From JBBRMG01 sp038230955 (lineage in GTDB: Bacteria > Patescibacteriota > Doudnabacteria > UBA920), in the NCBI GenBank assembly GCA_038230955.1, contig JBBRMG010000004.1, positions 1-51,640 on the forward strand: 51,640 bases of DNA. Direction: 5' to 3'. The notes below the pieces were generated by a model. The model did not search any database and was not told the DNA's origin. It saw only the letters and a list, made by a program, of their open reading frames with translations. The number at the start of each line of letters is the position of its first letter. The first letter of the stretch is position 1. Shown here in pieces: positions 30,388-39,800 of this stretch. The position numbers and the translations under genes were made by a program.

Positions 30388-31548
30388 CTATGCCCCGTGG
30401 TGCAAACGCTTGGTAAAACTAATTTTTTTACTGTTTTCGACTTCGGGTTGGTCAAAAGGATTCACTCCTCTTACCACTGAACCGTAAACGGCGTAAAGTT
30501 GCCAAAAAGCCAACAACCCGCCTAAGGTTTTAGGCGAGATATTATCGAGTTGCAGCGAAGCCATGGGAATACTCTTAATACGAGCGTCTTCCAACACGCC
30601 TTCTAACTCATACCGCAACGCTCGACTTAACGGAATTTGATTTAACGCTTTTAATGTACCGTCTTTATAAGGCAAGTCTAATAACGCCGGCGGAATAATA
30701 GTGCGCAAATCGTGATTTGGTTTCAGAACACTCATAATAAACCCAGCCATATTGCGACGACCGCCGAAAAATCTTTGATTAGTGTGATGCTGGGACTCCG
30801 GCGCCTCATGCGCTAGATAAGTTTGACCCTTGCCGTCTTTGCCAAAACTTTCATGGCATAACTGAACAACTAAGTTTGATAATGGGAACAATGCGGCAGA
30901 GTAAATTGGAATAAACACATCGACAAAGCCCCGTTGTTCTAATTGCCAAAAAACAGAAGCGGCGCGCCATGCATCATTATCACTATCATATTTTTCGTAA
31001 ACAGCCTTTGCTCCTTCAAACAAAGCTTCTATGTCAAAGCCGCACAATGCTGATGACAACAATGCCACTTCTGTCATGCCAGTATAGCGACCGCCAATAG
31101 GCGGATGCTCTTCAATTGCAGCCCCTAACTTTCCACCAATTTTAGCTAACGGACTCCCTAGTGCGGTAATAAATAACAAAGGATAATTAGTAAACTGCAT
31201 TAGCGCTTCTATTTGAGTGGTTGTTTCACCGGACTTAGAAATCGCAACGACTAAAGTATTTTCGGGCAACAAGTCTTGTTTTAACTCCGTAATATAATCA
31301 GGGTCATTTGTGCTAAGCACATATGCACGTTTGGCCGACAATGTTTTTAGAGCACCATAAATACCTATGAAGCTAGTTATGCTCCCTCCATGGCCAATAA
31401 TTAAAATATTATTATATGTTTTGTATCGTTCCGCAACTTCTCTAATACGGTCAAACTTGGGCCGATAATCTATGAACGGTGGACGAGAAGGCAAAGTGAC
31501 AGTAGAAATAGCAGCTGGGTCAGGGCAATTAAAAAATTCTAGGTTCAT
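30388..31548 (-). CDS. pgi: Glucose-6-phosphate isomerase, short form
   Basis: A 386-residue SIS-type phosphoglucose isomerase. The first SIS half shows IIGHGGSITSFIGIYGAL, VVAISKSGETTTQIEAL (phosphate-binding Ser/Thr) and GGRYTGMTEVALLSSALCG; the second half has HEAPESQHHTNQRFFGGRRN with the base-catalytic His/Glu region. It converts glucose-6-phosphate to fructose-6-phosphate in glycolysis. About 60 residues shorter than Bacillus-type Pgi. It lies 31 bases after alaS. Confidence 0.9.
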   Translation of the reverse strand: MNLEFFNCPDPAAISTVTLPSRPPFIDYRPKFDRIREVAERYKTYNNILIIGHGGSITSFIGIYGALKTLSAKRAYVLSTNDPDYITELKQDLLPENTLVVAISKSGETTTQIEALMQFTNYPLLFITALGSPLAKIGGKLGAAIEEHPPIGGRYTGMTEVALLSSALCGFDIEALFEGAKAVYEKYDSDNDAWRAASVFWQLEQRGFVDVFIPIYSAALFPLSNLVVQLCHESFGKDGKGQTYLAHEAPESQHHTNQRFFGGRRNMAGFIMSVLKPNHDLRTIIPPALLDLPYKDGTLKALNQIPLSRALRYELEGVLEDARIKSIPMASLQLDNISPKTLGGLLAFWQLYAVYGSVVRGVNPFDQPEVENSKKISFTKRLHHGA

Positions 31549-31579
31549 AATTTTGTTTTGTTTATTTAAACTTAATGCT

Positions 31580-33358
31580 TTAAGGCTCTATTTTTGCTTT
31601 AATGCGCCGCATTCCCGCTGATACCGATTCTTCTTTGGCAATATGAAATTTGCCGACTAAATTAGTATGTTCAACGTGCGGACCGCCACAAAATTCCCGA
31701 GATATTATATCGCCGGTTTTTGCATCGGTCATGGTATATATAGAAACAGTATCGGCGTACTTTTCACCGAACAAGCCAATCGCACCCAATTCACGGGCTC
31801 GCTTTAAAGGCATAAACTCTTGTTTCACCACGGCATCTAGTTCAATCCATTGATTGACCAAATCTTCGACTTGCTTCTTCTGCTCATCGGTCATTTTCTG
31901 GCCGTAATTAAAATCAAATCGGGTCCGCTCCGCTGTAATATTACTGCCGCGTTGATAAACATCATTTCCCAGCACATCGCGCAATGCTTTATGCATTAAA
32001 TGGGTAGCAGTGTGGTATCTGACCACTTTATCGGAATGATCTACCAGTCCACCTTTGAAATCACCCACGGCAGCTGTGCGCGAAATGTCTTGATGCTTTT
32101 TGAATTCTGCCGCGAATTCGTCCTGGTTGACTGCTTGACCCGCTGCCTCTGCCAACTCTCGAGTTAACTCAATCGGAAAACCAAATGTCTGGTATAAATT
32201 AAAGGCATCGGTGCCAGATATAGCGCCTTGCTTTTCAAACATTTTTTCAAATTCCCTCAAACCTTTTTCCAAAGTTTTGCCGAATTTAGATTGCTCCCCT
32301 TCTATGATGTGATAAATGTTTTCGGAACGCTCTATTAATTCCGGATAACTTTCAGCATATTCGGCGATCACTTTGCCAATAAGCGATTTCAACCAATGCC
32401 CTTGCAAGTTCAAGACCTTGGCGTAGACCATACTTCGGCGTAATAAGCGGCGCAAAATATAACCACGGTCTTTGTTAGTCGGTTCCACACCATCACCTGC
32501 CAAAAATACGCTAGCCCGGATGTGGTCTACTATAATACGGGCGCGGCGGACTTCGTCATTGGAAAGAACGTCTTGGTCGAGCGCGATAACATCAAACATC
32601 TGTTTAAACAATTCAGTATCATAAACGGAACGCTGACCATTGAGCACCGCTAATGTGCGGTCTAAGCCCATACCGGTATCAACATTTTGTTTGGCCAAAG
32701 GTACCAAACCGCCGTCCGCTTTTTGGTCGTACTGCATAAACACATCGTTCCAAATTTCCACCCATCGGGGATCGCTTTCCGTTTCCTGAAAATTGGCGGG
32801 AGCAGGGGTACCGTCATCAATCCAATAAAACATCTCGGTATCGGGTCCACACGGCCCAGTCGTTCCAGCAATCCACCAATTATTTTCCTTCGGTAATTTG
32901 GCTATGCGGCTTTGAGGAATACCCAAACGCAACCAATGACCGTAAGACTCTTCGTCATAAGGAGCGGAGTCATCGCCGGCAAAAACAGAAACCGCCAAGC
33001 GCTCCTTCGGAATATTTAACCATTGCGGTGATGTCAGAAATTCGTAGCTCCACTCAATTGCTTCTTTTTTAAAATAGTCGCCAAAACTCCAGTTGCCGAG
33101 CATTTCGAAAAATGTCAAATGAGTGTTGTCGCCCACTTCATCTATATCAATAGTACGGATGCATTTTTGAAAATTGGCCACGCGCGTGCCTCCCGGATGC
33201 TCTTGTCCCATGAGGTACGGTACCAAGGGAAACATACCCGCCATAGTAAACAAGACCGAAGAATCATTTTCCGGCACCAAAGATGCGGACGGAATAATTG
33301 TATGGCCTTTGGATTTAAAGAACTCAATCCATTTTTCTCGCAAGTGTTGAGCAGTCAT
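31580..33358 (-). CDS. alaS: Alanyl-tRNA synthetase, short form with editing domain
   Basis: A 592-residue AlaRS. The catalytic core has FFKSKGHTIIPSASLVPENDSSVLFTMAGM (motif 1-2 region), FFEMLGNWSFGDYFK and TNKDRGYILRRLLRRS, which recognises the tRNA G3:U70 pair region. The editing domain shows HTATHLMHKALRDVLG and CGGPHVEHT metal ligands. It stops at RIKAKIEP, without the C-Ala domain of longer AlaRS (~870 residues), as is common in CPR. It charges tRNA with alanine and would also recognise the two G3:U70 tRNAs at 12052 and 12886. Ends a unit followed by pgi. Confidence 0.97.
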   Translation of the reverse strand: MTAQHLREKWIEFFKSKGHTIIPSASLVPENDSSVLFTMAGMFPLVPYLMGQEHPGGTRVANFQKCIRTIDIDEVGDNTHLTFFEMLGNWSFGDYFKKEAIEWSYEFLTSPQWLNIPKERLAVSVFAGDDSAPYDEESYGHWLRLGIPQSRIAKLPKENNWWIAGTTGPCGPDTEMFYWIDDGTPAPANFQETESDPRWVEIWNDVFMQYDQKADGGLVPLAKQNVDTGMGLDRTLAVLNGQRSVYDTELFKQMFDVIALDQDVLSNDEVRRARIIVDHIRASVFLAGDGVEPTNKDRGYILRRLLRRSMVYAKVLNLQGHWLKSLIGKVIAEYAESYPELIERSENIYHIIEGEQSKFGKTLEKGLREFEKMFEKQGAISGTDAFNLYQTFGFPIELTRELAEAAGQAVNQDEFAAEFKKHQDISRTAAVGDFKGGLVDHSDKVVRYHTATHLMHKALRDVLGNDVYQRGSNITAERTRFDFNYGQKMTDEQKKQVEDLVNQWIELDAVVKQEFMPLKRARELGAIGLFGEKYADTVSIYTMTDAKTGDIISREFCGGPHVEHTNLVGKFHIAKEESVSAGMRRIKAKIEP

Positions 33359-33402
33359 ATACTCTATTTTAACTAATTTTGCAGAATTATTAAAGGTGGT
33401 CT

Positions 33403-33430
33403 AAAAAAGACTCCCGTACTGGGAGTCTTT
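33403..33430 (-). terminator. Terminator after the S41 peptidase gene
   Basis: AAAGACTCCC-AGTAC-GGGAGTCTTTTTT stem-loop with T-run on the minus strand, just past the stop at 33437. Confidence 0.9.
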
Positions 33431-33436
33431 GATAAT

Positions 33437-34651
33437 TTACTTCACCACCTCGTTTACTGCTGCGTCCATCTGAGGATCTTTATTCTTAGCTATATCATCA
33501 TCACTCAACTTTACTTCAATGTCAGGGTTTAACCCGTCTTTATTCAAATTTTTCCCGCCTGGAGTAATCCACTTAGCCACTGTCACTTTCAAAGCGGAGC
33601 CCCCTGGCAAGTCTACTAGCTCCTGCACGCTACCTTTACCAAAACTTTTTACACCAATTAGCTTAGCAATATTGTAATCATGTAAAGCGCCGGCCAAAAT
33701 TTCTGCGGCCGAAGCGGAACCCGCATTAATCAATGCTACCGTTTTAATTTTGCTTAACTTACCGTAACCATAAGAGTTATACGGAACAGACTCAGTCGCA
33801 CTATGAGCTTCAGTGACCACTACTTTATTCTTTTCAATCCAATTCGATGCCGTGTCAACAGCACTTTCTAAATAACCCCCTGGGTTATTACGTAAGTCGA
33901 GCACAATTCCATCAGCCTTTTGAGCAGTAATATCAATAACCGCTTTGTCGAACAACTCTTTGGTGTCATCGCCAAATTTAGCAAGCGTGAGAACGGCAAT
34001 CTTTTTACCGTTGACTTCCTTATAGGTAACCTTCACGCTTTTTACAGCAATGGTGTCACGAGTAATCTTAACTTCAAATGGTTTGTCGGCCCCTCTCCGA
34101 TAAATGCTCAATGTAACGGCCGTTCCTTTTTTGCCGCGAATTTTATTAACCGCATCATCTACCGACATGTCGGCTGTACTCTGACCATCGATGGAGACTA
34201 TAATGTCAGCGGCTTTCAAGCCAGCGCGTTGGGCAGGAGTACCGTCGAGGGGGGCGATAATGACAATGGAATTATCTTTCTTGCCCACTTCAGCCCCAAT
34301 GCCGTCGAAGCTGCCCTTTAATTCAGTTTTGAAACTATTTAATTCCGCCGGATCAAAAAATGTTGTATATTGATCCCCGGCCGCAGCCACTGCCCCGCGG
34401 ATTGCTCCGTATAAAACTTTTTGCTGATTAATCTGGTCGCGTTCAATGTATTTTTGCTGAACTACTTTTAGCGTATCCCACAGCAAGTTGTAATCTACTG
34501 TTGTCGGCTGATCCACCTGATTGACCACTTTAAAAGTTTTTGTATCGAATATTACACCTTTTTGGCCATTAGTGAACCCAACTCTGTACGAAGAAATGAT
34601 AAGGGCAATCGCTACAATAACGCTGAAGAATATTTTTTTGTTACCGTCCAT
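33437..34651 (-). CDS. C-terminal processing protease, S41 family
   Basis: A 404-residue CtpA-type protease. An N-terminal signal/anchor helix (about 5-25) exports it. A PDZ domain (about 95-180: GSFDGIGAEVGKKDNSIVI, GLKAADIIVSIDGQS) gates the S41 catalytic domain with LRNNPGGYLESAVD, the nucleophile Ser in NAGSASAAEILAGALHD (about 310) and Lys in GVKSFGKGSVQEL. It degrades or trims cell-envelope proteins outside the membrane. It is the last gene of the exopolysaccharide-like operon starting at 37776. Confidence 0.94.
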   Translation of the reverse strand: MDGNKKIFFSVIVAIALIISSYRVGFTNGQKGVIFDTKTFKVVNQVDQPTTVDYNLLWDTLKVVQQKYIERDQINQQKVLYGAIRGAVAAAGDQYTTFFDPAELNSFKTELKGSFDGIGAEVGKKDNSIVIIAPLDGTPAQRAGLKAADIIVSIDGQSTADMSVDDAVNKIRGKKGTAVTLSIYRRGADKPFEVKITRDTIAVKSVKVTYKEVNGKKIAVLTLAKFGDDTKELFDKAVIDITAQKADGIVLDLRNNPGGYLESAVDTASNWIEKNKVVVTEAHSATESVPYNSYGYGKLSKIKTVALINAGSASAAEILAGALHDYNIAKLIGVKSFGKGSVQELVDLPGGSALKVTVAKWITPGGKNLNKDGLNPDIEVKLSDDDIAKNKDPQMDAAVNEVVK

Positions 34652-34677
34652 GAATTAAATGTTTTAAAAAATCTTTA

Positions 34678-36417
34678 CTAAGACATAATATCAGATATGA
34701 CCTCTTTTCGCGACTTCTCTGGAAAAGCCTCGCTCTGAGAGTCATAACGGCGCAAAATTAAGCCGACTGTGCCTAGGGCAATGAAGAAGTACATTAAAAT
34801 CCGGTCATTAAATAGGGTCACGTCAAATATCCCATAAGCCAAGAACCAAATAAAGACCATCGCCATAGAAATGACCATCATGGTAAAAATGTTTTCCTCG
34901 TTTTTATGTTTCTGAATAAACACCCACATGGCCGACAAGGCTTTACCAAAGAACAACAAGAACGAAAGCAACCCGGCAAATCCTATCTCAACCAGTAAAT
35001 TCAAGTACTGGCTATGGGCAGAGACAAATTTCTGGGGCAAGTTGTAACGTAAATTCTTTTCGTTAGACACTTGATCAAAGGAATAGTTTGGAGGCACATC
35101 GCGGACAATCGACACAATAAAATTACCATACCCGATGCCAAACGGATGCAGAGCCGAATAAACCAAGCTTTCTTTCCAAATGATGATACGGCCAACGTTG
35201 GAATCTTCGCCCAAATCGTAAATGCTACGCGCTCGGTCTATAAAATTTTCTTCATACCGCGAAATGCGTAATTGTTGTAGTCCGTAATTAATCGCCGGCG
35301 CCAATATAAAGAACAAAATAATTAGTAGTTGCGCTATGACCACTTTTTTCATCATGCTCACAGCAAATTTACGGAAGTATAAATACAAGCTAATCACCAA
35401 AGTTGGTAACATCCCGACCCAAATCCCCCGAGTACCAGACAAAATTACGGCCAGCCCGGAAAAACGAATAGCATACCAAATATAATATGTCCGATGTGTT
35501 AACACTTTCCACAACGCTTTCGGATTAACATGCGTCATCTTCCCTCCACTATAATAAGACAACAACGGTAAACAAAAACCCATACATAACACAGCAATCA
35601 TTCCAAATGAATGGGAGTCTGGCATTATACTGAACATGCGCAGAGATTGTCCGCCACTGGTGTATGAAAACCAAGAGTTGGAATAAATGAGAACGTTGGC
35701 TAAGGGCTGGCCAAAATACAACCGGGAAATCATTTCTGCCCAGTATTGCCAAAAATAATAGGGCGAGCTAAATAACGTGGCGATAAATTGCACATAACCC
35801 AGAAACACTATAATAGCAGTGGATATAGCGGAGTATTTTATTAAGTCGGTAATGCGTTCGCGCGTAGTCGTGGCGTTAATAAGAACAACATAGACCAGAT
35901 AAATATTAATCAAAAAGATAATCTGCTTTATAGCATGGAGTTTGAAGTGGGCAAATAGTACAGACAATATCAAGACAAACAAAAATAAGGCCAAGTACTT
36001 ATCCCAAGACATAAACCGACTATCAATCCTAGCCAAAGTATTCATTATCAATTCCCATTTGGAAGCTTTCATTTCGCGGGCTCGGCGATACATTTGGCGA
36101 AATCGGATCAGTTTTTGGAAATAATCTCGTTGCCGAATCGCGGTTCGCCCTGCCCACACTATAAATAGCCAGACAAACAAAATTCGCCACATGGGCATAC
36201 TAGCAAAGTACGGATTGGGTATAACGACATAAAACGGAATACTGGCTATAACCAAAAGAAGACCATCAAATGGGTCGGTCAGCGCAATGAAAGCGGCAAT
36301 TAAAACAACGTTGACCCAAACCACATTGTCAGGCCAGACGCCTAGGCCCATTAGTAAAACAGAAATGAACTGCCATAACACAATTATCCATAGTATTTTT
36401 CGGGTATGCTGTTGCAT
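34678..36417 (-). CDS. O-antigen ligase/polymerase family membrane protein
   Basis: A 579-residue polytopic protein with about 12 hydrophobic helices. The Wzy/WaaL-type signature region includes a large loop with RYEENFIDRARSIYDLGEDSNVGRIIIWKESLVYSALHPFGIGYGNF, where Arg residues and the HPFGIGYGN motif are typical, and SAHSQYLNLLVEIGFAGLL. Such enzymes polymerise or attach lipid-linked oligosaccharides at the outer membrane face. It starts directly at the end of the glycosyltransferase gene (no gap), so the two are coupled. Confidence 0.88.
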   Translation of the reverse strand: MQQHTRKILWIIVLWQFISVLLMGLGVWPDNVVWVNVVLIAAFIALTDPFDGLLLVIASIPFYVVIPNPYFASMPMWRILFVWLFIVWAGRTAIRQRDYFQKLIRFRQMYRRAREMKASKWELIMNTLARIDSRFMSWDKYLALFLFVLILSVLFAHFKLHAIKQIIFLINIYLVYVVLINATTTRERITDLIKYSAISTAIIVFLGYVQFIATLFSSPYYFWQYWAEMISRLYFGQPLANVLIYSNSWFSYTSGGQSLRMFSIMPDSHSFGMIAVLCMGFCLPLLSYYSGGKMTHVNPKALWKVLTHRTYYIWYAIRFSGLAVILSGTRGIWVGMLPTLVISLYLYFRKFAVSMMKKVVIAQLLIILFFILAPAINYGLQQLRISRYEENFIDRARSIYDLGEDSNVGRIIIWKESLVYSALHPFGIGYGNFIVSIVRDVPPNYSFDQVSNEKNLRYNLPQKFVSAHSQYLNLLVEIGFAGLLSFLLFFGKALSAMWVFIQKHKNEENIFTMMVISMAMVFIWFLAYGIFDVTLFNDRILMYFFIALGTVGLILRRYDSQSEAFPEKSRKEVISDIMS

Positions 36418-37506
36418 TTATGCTTGTTTAAATACTGCTAACGTTTCAACTGCGCATCGGTCCCAACTATACATTTTCAACCGGTCTCGTCCTTTGGCCA
36501 CTAAACGCTCACTCAATGCTTTGTCGAACAACGCGTCTTTAATCGCTTTCTTTATTTCTATGCGACTGTGCGGATTGAAATACAACACAGCGTCGCCCCC
36601 AATTTCTGGTAAACATGATACGTTAGACACTGCCACCGGTACGCCACATTCAAACCCTTCTAGGATCCACATGCCAAACCCTTCGTAAAAACTGGGGTGA
36701 ATAAATAGATCAGCCCCCCGATACAACGGCCAACGATCATCATCTTTAATATGCCCCAAGTATATGACATTTTCCTTATTTTGTTCAATCTTCTGGAGGA
36801 TAGGCTCCGATAACCAACCGGCCCGGCCGGCTAACACTAACTTATGGGGTAATTCAGGGTACTCCTGTTTCAAATCGTTAAACGCATCTATGAGGCCAAT
36901 GACGTTTTTACGGGGCTGTAAAGTCGAAATAAAAAAGACGTATTTTTCAGGCATTTGTTTGGCCACTTCGGCAGATGGTTCAGCGGTGGTGTTATTCACT
37001 TTTTCGTAACCATGGGGAACTACTACTACTTTATCTGGGCTGACATGGTAGTACTTTACCAAATCGTCTTTGGTCGCCTCTGACACGGCGATAACTTTAC
37101 TAGCGCTCCACACAGCAAATTTAGTAGACCAATGAAGATATCGGCGCATGGACGGGGTAAAGGCTTCGGGATAATTAACCCATGCCGTATCGTGAATTGT
37201 TATCACGGACCGGCGCGGATGAATTAGCGGCAATGCGGAAGCAGGGATAAATAATTCGTCTACCGGGTGAAATATCATTTCCCAACTTATGCGCAACTGA
37301 GTCCAAAACTTCGGGAACGGCATAACCTTAATTTTAAAGTTTTGGGGTAGCGATAAAAACCAGCTTTCTGGTTCAGTGCGCAAGTACAACGTGTACTGGT
37401 TTGCGGAATCGATTTTGGCCAAATGGAGAATTAACTGCTTAGCGTAATGCTCCACTCCGGTTTTGGTCGGGTTATTGGCCCGTTCTGCTTCAAACCCAAT
37501 GTGCAT
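36418..37506 (-). CDS. Glycosyltransferase family 4 (GT-B fold)
   Basis: A 362-residue GT-B glycosyltransferase. It begins MHIGFEAERANNPTKTGVEHYAK, has the Rossmann acceptor domain with VITIHDTAWVNYPEAF, and the donor-binding domain with YVFFISTLQPRKNVIGLIDAF, KLVLAGRAGW and the EX7E motif in HPSFYEGFGMWILEGFECGVPVAVSN. It should transfer a sugar from a nucleotide donor in surface-polysaccharide synthesis. It overlaps or abuts its neighbours (3-base gap to the gene upstream, none to the ligase). Confidence 0.93.
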   Translation of the reverse strand: MHIGFEAERANNPTKTGVEHYAKQLILHLAKIDSANQYTLYLRTEPESWFLSLPQNFKIKVMPFPKFWTQLRISWEMIFHPVDELFIPASALPLIHPRRSVITIHDTAWVNYPEAFTPSMRRYLHWSTKFAVWSASKVIAVSEATKDDLVKYYHVSPDKVVVVPHGYEKVNNTTAEPSAEVAKQMPEKYVFFISTLQPRKNVIGLIDAFNDLKQEYPELPHKLVLAGRAGWLSEPILQKIEQNKENVIYLGHIKDDDRWPLYRGADLFIHPSFYEGFGMWILEGFECGVPVAVSNVSCLPEIGGDAVLYFNPHSRIEIKKAIKDALFDKALSERLVAKGRDRLKMYSWDRCAVETLAVFKQA

Positions 37507-37509
37507 ATT

Positions 37510-37776
37510 TTAACTTTTGAAGGGACCTCTATATACCCCATCGTCTACGTCATCGTCAGGGCGGACGATTCTGCCATTTTCAATCTTGTAGCCCGCGGCT
37601 TCCTGGGCCCAACTCAACTCCATGCGTGGCGTGGCCACGTCACTGTCGATTTCGGTAGTGTTGCGAGAAAAGTCCTCTATTATATTGTCTGTCGTTTCAT
37701 CTAAAGCCGGATCAGCTTCGAAATTAAACGATATTTGGCTATCCTGTGAAGAGGTGCCTGATTCATTATTATGCAT
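37510..37776 (-). CDS. Small acidic hypothetical protein
   Basis: An 88-residue strongly acidic protein, Asp/Glu/Ser-rich (NFEADPALDETTDNIIEDF, RPDDDVDDGVYRGP), with no recognised domain and probably largely disordered. It heads the polysaccharide operon, 3 bases before the glycosyltransferase start; the divergent gene at 37837 shares the 60-base upstream region. Its position suggests it is translated, but no function can be offered. Confidence 0.6.
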   Translation of the reverse strand: MHNNESGTSSQDSQISFNFEADPALDETTDNIIEDFSRNTTEIDSDVATPRMELSWAQEAAGYKIENGRIVRPDDDVDDGVYRGPFKS

Positions 37777-37800
37777 GACTTAACTTTAGCATATTAGTGG

Positions 37801-37806
37801 TATAAT
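37801..37806 (+). promoter_or_regulatory. -10 box of the DUF7282 gene
   Basis: TATAAT with CTTAAC 16 bases upstream, 31 bases before the ATG at 37837. Confidence 0.6.
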
Positions 37807-37836
37807 ATAAAAGTCTTAGTAATAATTTATAAAAAT

Positions 37837-38382
37837 ATGAACCCAAGAAAACAGCGATCTATGTTAATGATAGCGATTGTCGTTATTTTGGCCGCTATCG
37901 CCATTTATTGGATAGCCGGTCGCTCGGCCAAAGCTCCGGAAATTCCATCTGTAAGCAATAACACCACTAATACCCCTACCGCACCTGCAAACGCTGCAAC
38001 TAACACCACTACTCCATCACCCAACACCAAACCGCCAGTAGCCGACTCTCCACTAACGGGGGACAATAACAGCCTCAGCATTGCCTCTCAAGCGGCCGGC
38101 AAAAGCGTGGTGGTTGATGCATTGTCTTTGATCAAACCAGGATTTGTCACTATTCATGAAATCGACGCCCAGGGTAAGCCCGGCAAAATTATCGGCACTT
38201 CTAAGCTCATTACAGCCGGTGCCAAAACCGATCTCATTGTTGCCGCCAATACAGTTGCCGGTAAAACCTACATTGCCATGCTTCACATAGATGATGGCAA
38301 TGGCAAATTCGACATCACCAAAGACAAAGAAGCTACCGATGCCAACGGCCGTCCTGTAGAGATAAAGTTTGTTGTGAAATAA
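37837..38382 (+). CDS. Membrane-anchored DUF7282 protein
   Basis: A 181-residue protein. Residues 9-26 are one membrane helix (MIAIVVILAAIAIYWIAG) with positive residues before it. A Thr/Asn/Pro/Ala spacer (30-75) leads to a ~105-residue beta domain matching DUF7282: KSVVVDALSLIKPGFVTIHEIDAQGKPGKIIG, TYIAMLHIDDGNGKFD, with the calcium-binding-like DDGNGKFD. The domain faces outside; such proteins are common in CPR and archaea and their role is unknown. Confidence 0.8.
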   Translation: MNPRKQRSMLMIAIVVILAAIAIYWIAGRSAKAPEIPSVSNNTTNTPTAPANAATNTTTPSPNTKPPVADSPLTGDNNSLSIASQAAGKSVVVDALSLIKPGFVTIHEIDAQGKPGKIIGTSKLITAGAKTDLIVAANTVAGKTYIAMLHIDDGNGKFDITKDKEATDANGRPVEIKFVVK

Positions 38383-38385
38383 TAC

Positions 38386-38736
38386 TTAAGCTTTCCTAAA
38401 TCTAACAGTGAATACCGGTTCGTAACGTTGGTCGTTACCATCTACAATTTCTACTGTCTCCCCCGCCATTAACTTATTAAGTGCAATATCGGAAATCATT
38501 TCGTTGTCTGTTTTGACGTGCATGCGCAGAGCATCGAGCTTTTTGAAATCGTTCATGGAATCTTCTTTCATTTCCGTTTCAATCCCCTTTTTCTTGGCTT
38601 TCAGCGACTCAAGCTTTTCTAGAACTTCTCCATACTCAGGGGAATTGTTTAAAGCATCTTTGTACATTTTTCTTAATTCTTTCTGCTCGGCTTTGGTTTC
38701 GCGAATACGCACGAAGATACTTTGCAAATCTTGCAT
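38386..38736 (-). CDS. Coiled-coil hypothetical protein
   Basis: A 116-residue protein with a long charged helix (about 10-60, ETKAEQKELRKMYKDALN, EKLESLKAKKKGIETEM) likely a coiled coil, and a short C-terminal beta part (GETVEIVDGNDQRYEPVFTVRF). No known family. It ends 3 bases from the convergent DUF7282 gene and starts 47 bases after the NERD gene stop, with which it may be co-transcribed. Confidence 0.6.
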   Translation of the reverse strand: MQDLQSIFVRIRETKAEQKELRKMYKDALNNSPEYGEVLEKLESLKAKKKGIETEMKEDSMNDFKKLDALRMHVKTDNEMISDIALNKLMAGETVEIVDGNDQRYEPVFTVRFRKA

Positions 38737-38783
38737 AAGGACGTAATAGATTACTGGTAAAACGTCCTCTTATTATATCATAA

Positions 38784-39527
38784 CTAGTTGTGCAGTTCCT
38801 GCATGATTGATGCAATTTCGGCTGAAGTAAAATCTGCGGACAAAAGCGCGTTACTGGTCAGCAAGAATTCCATCAGTTCAGTGCGATGAACAACATGTAT
38901 GCCTGGGGTGTGGCATAATTCCTGAGAGATAGTCCCCTCCGAATCGGAAAATACTAACAAAGCTCCGACATACGTATCTATTCCATGAACTTTGAGCCAG
39001 TTATGCAAACTGTCGGCATCGTCGATAGCTTTGGTAATAGAATTGCTGCCAGGATAAGATTGGCCATTGCGCACTAATGTCATACTATGTCGATCGTACT
39101 GACCTTTCTGTGATTTCACCATTACGCCGTACATGCCCGTCGGACCGATTATGACAAAGTGGAAACTACCGCCGCGCCGAGGCACACGCACGTCTTGGCA
39201 AACAACATAATCGTGCGGTAACCGATGCAGTTCTTCTGCCACGACACCTTCACCCGATAACCGACGCTGCATATGCATCGCTTGAATATTGGCGTGCTTA
39301 ATTACTTTTAACAGAACGTATAAAATGCCCGAAATAATGACAAAAAAAGCGATAAATAATATGAATTTACCGCCGGCCACTAATTCTTTTGGTAATCGAT
39401 TGATGAGAAAGCCCCCGGCAAACCCCGCAATGAGAACGATAGCCAACCTAGCTGCCGTGCCTAACCACTCGTTGTTTCGCCGCAGTCGTAACAAATATGG
39501 GGCTTTTTCCCCGTAAAATTTAGCCAT
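38784..39527 (-). CDS. NERD-like domain membrane protein
   Basis: A 247-residue protein with two membrane helices near residues 25-70 (AARLAIVLIAGFAGGFLIN; FILFIAFFVIISGILYVLL) and a NERD-like (nuclease-related) domain: LPHDYVVCQDVRVPRRGGSFHFVIIGPTGMYGVMVKSQKGQ, where D and the V-K-S-Q-K stretch correspond to the nuclease-like core, then VGALLVFSD. Such proteins are predicted nucleases but most lack shown activity. Upstream lies the structured region 39560-39795. Confidence 0.75.
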   Translation of the reverse strand: MAKFYGEKAPYLLRLRRNNEWLGTAARLAIVLIAGFAGGFLINRLPKELVAGGKFILFIAFFVIISGILYVLLKVIKHANIQAMHMQRRLSGEGVVAEELHRLPHDYVVCQDVRVPRRGGSFHFVIIGPTGMYGVMVKSQKGQYDRHSMTLVRNGQSYPGSNSITKAIDDADSLHNWLKVHGIDTYVGALLVFSDSEGTISQELCHTPGIHVVHRTELMEFLLTSNALLSADFTSAEIASIMQELHN

Positions 39528-39559
39528 AAGCTAAGGCTTAATTACACCGCAACCATAAC

Positions 39560-39795
39560 AGATTTCGGCAGTTTTGGCTAGGGTATGAGAGGTGGGAGCT
39601 GTTGGGCGATATACTAGCACTATCCTCTTGCCCCTCCGACGTTGTCCTCGACAGCTACACTGTCTGCGGATTACTTCTCAGGGGCAAGAGATAGTCCAGT
39701 CACAGCCTAACGGCTCCTGTAAATTACTCATCAGAATTGAGGAGACAAGGTTACACACAGCCTAACGGCTACCGTAGATCATACGTTAACCAATG
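39560..39795. other. Structured intergenic region with repeated hairpins
   Basis: 273 bases between two minus-strand genes hold no convincing gene but strong folding potential: ACTAT-C-CTCTTGCCCCT (about 39614-39631) pairs with AGGGGCAAGAG-ATAGT (about 39681-39696), closing over a GACAG-CTACA-CTGTC hairpin. Beyond it ACAGCCTAACGGCT occurs twice (39703-39716 and 39757-39770), each a small AGCC-TAAC-GGCT hairpin. It may be a non-coding RNA on either strand or the remnant of a small mobile element; no known family was recognised. Confidence 0.45.
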
Positions 39796-39800
39796 TATTT

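Noticed and set aside
39681..39700. Group I intron core (AAGAGATAGTCC resembles the S element)
   Set aside because: No matching R element with GACTA or splice-site context was found, and the region lies between genes.
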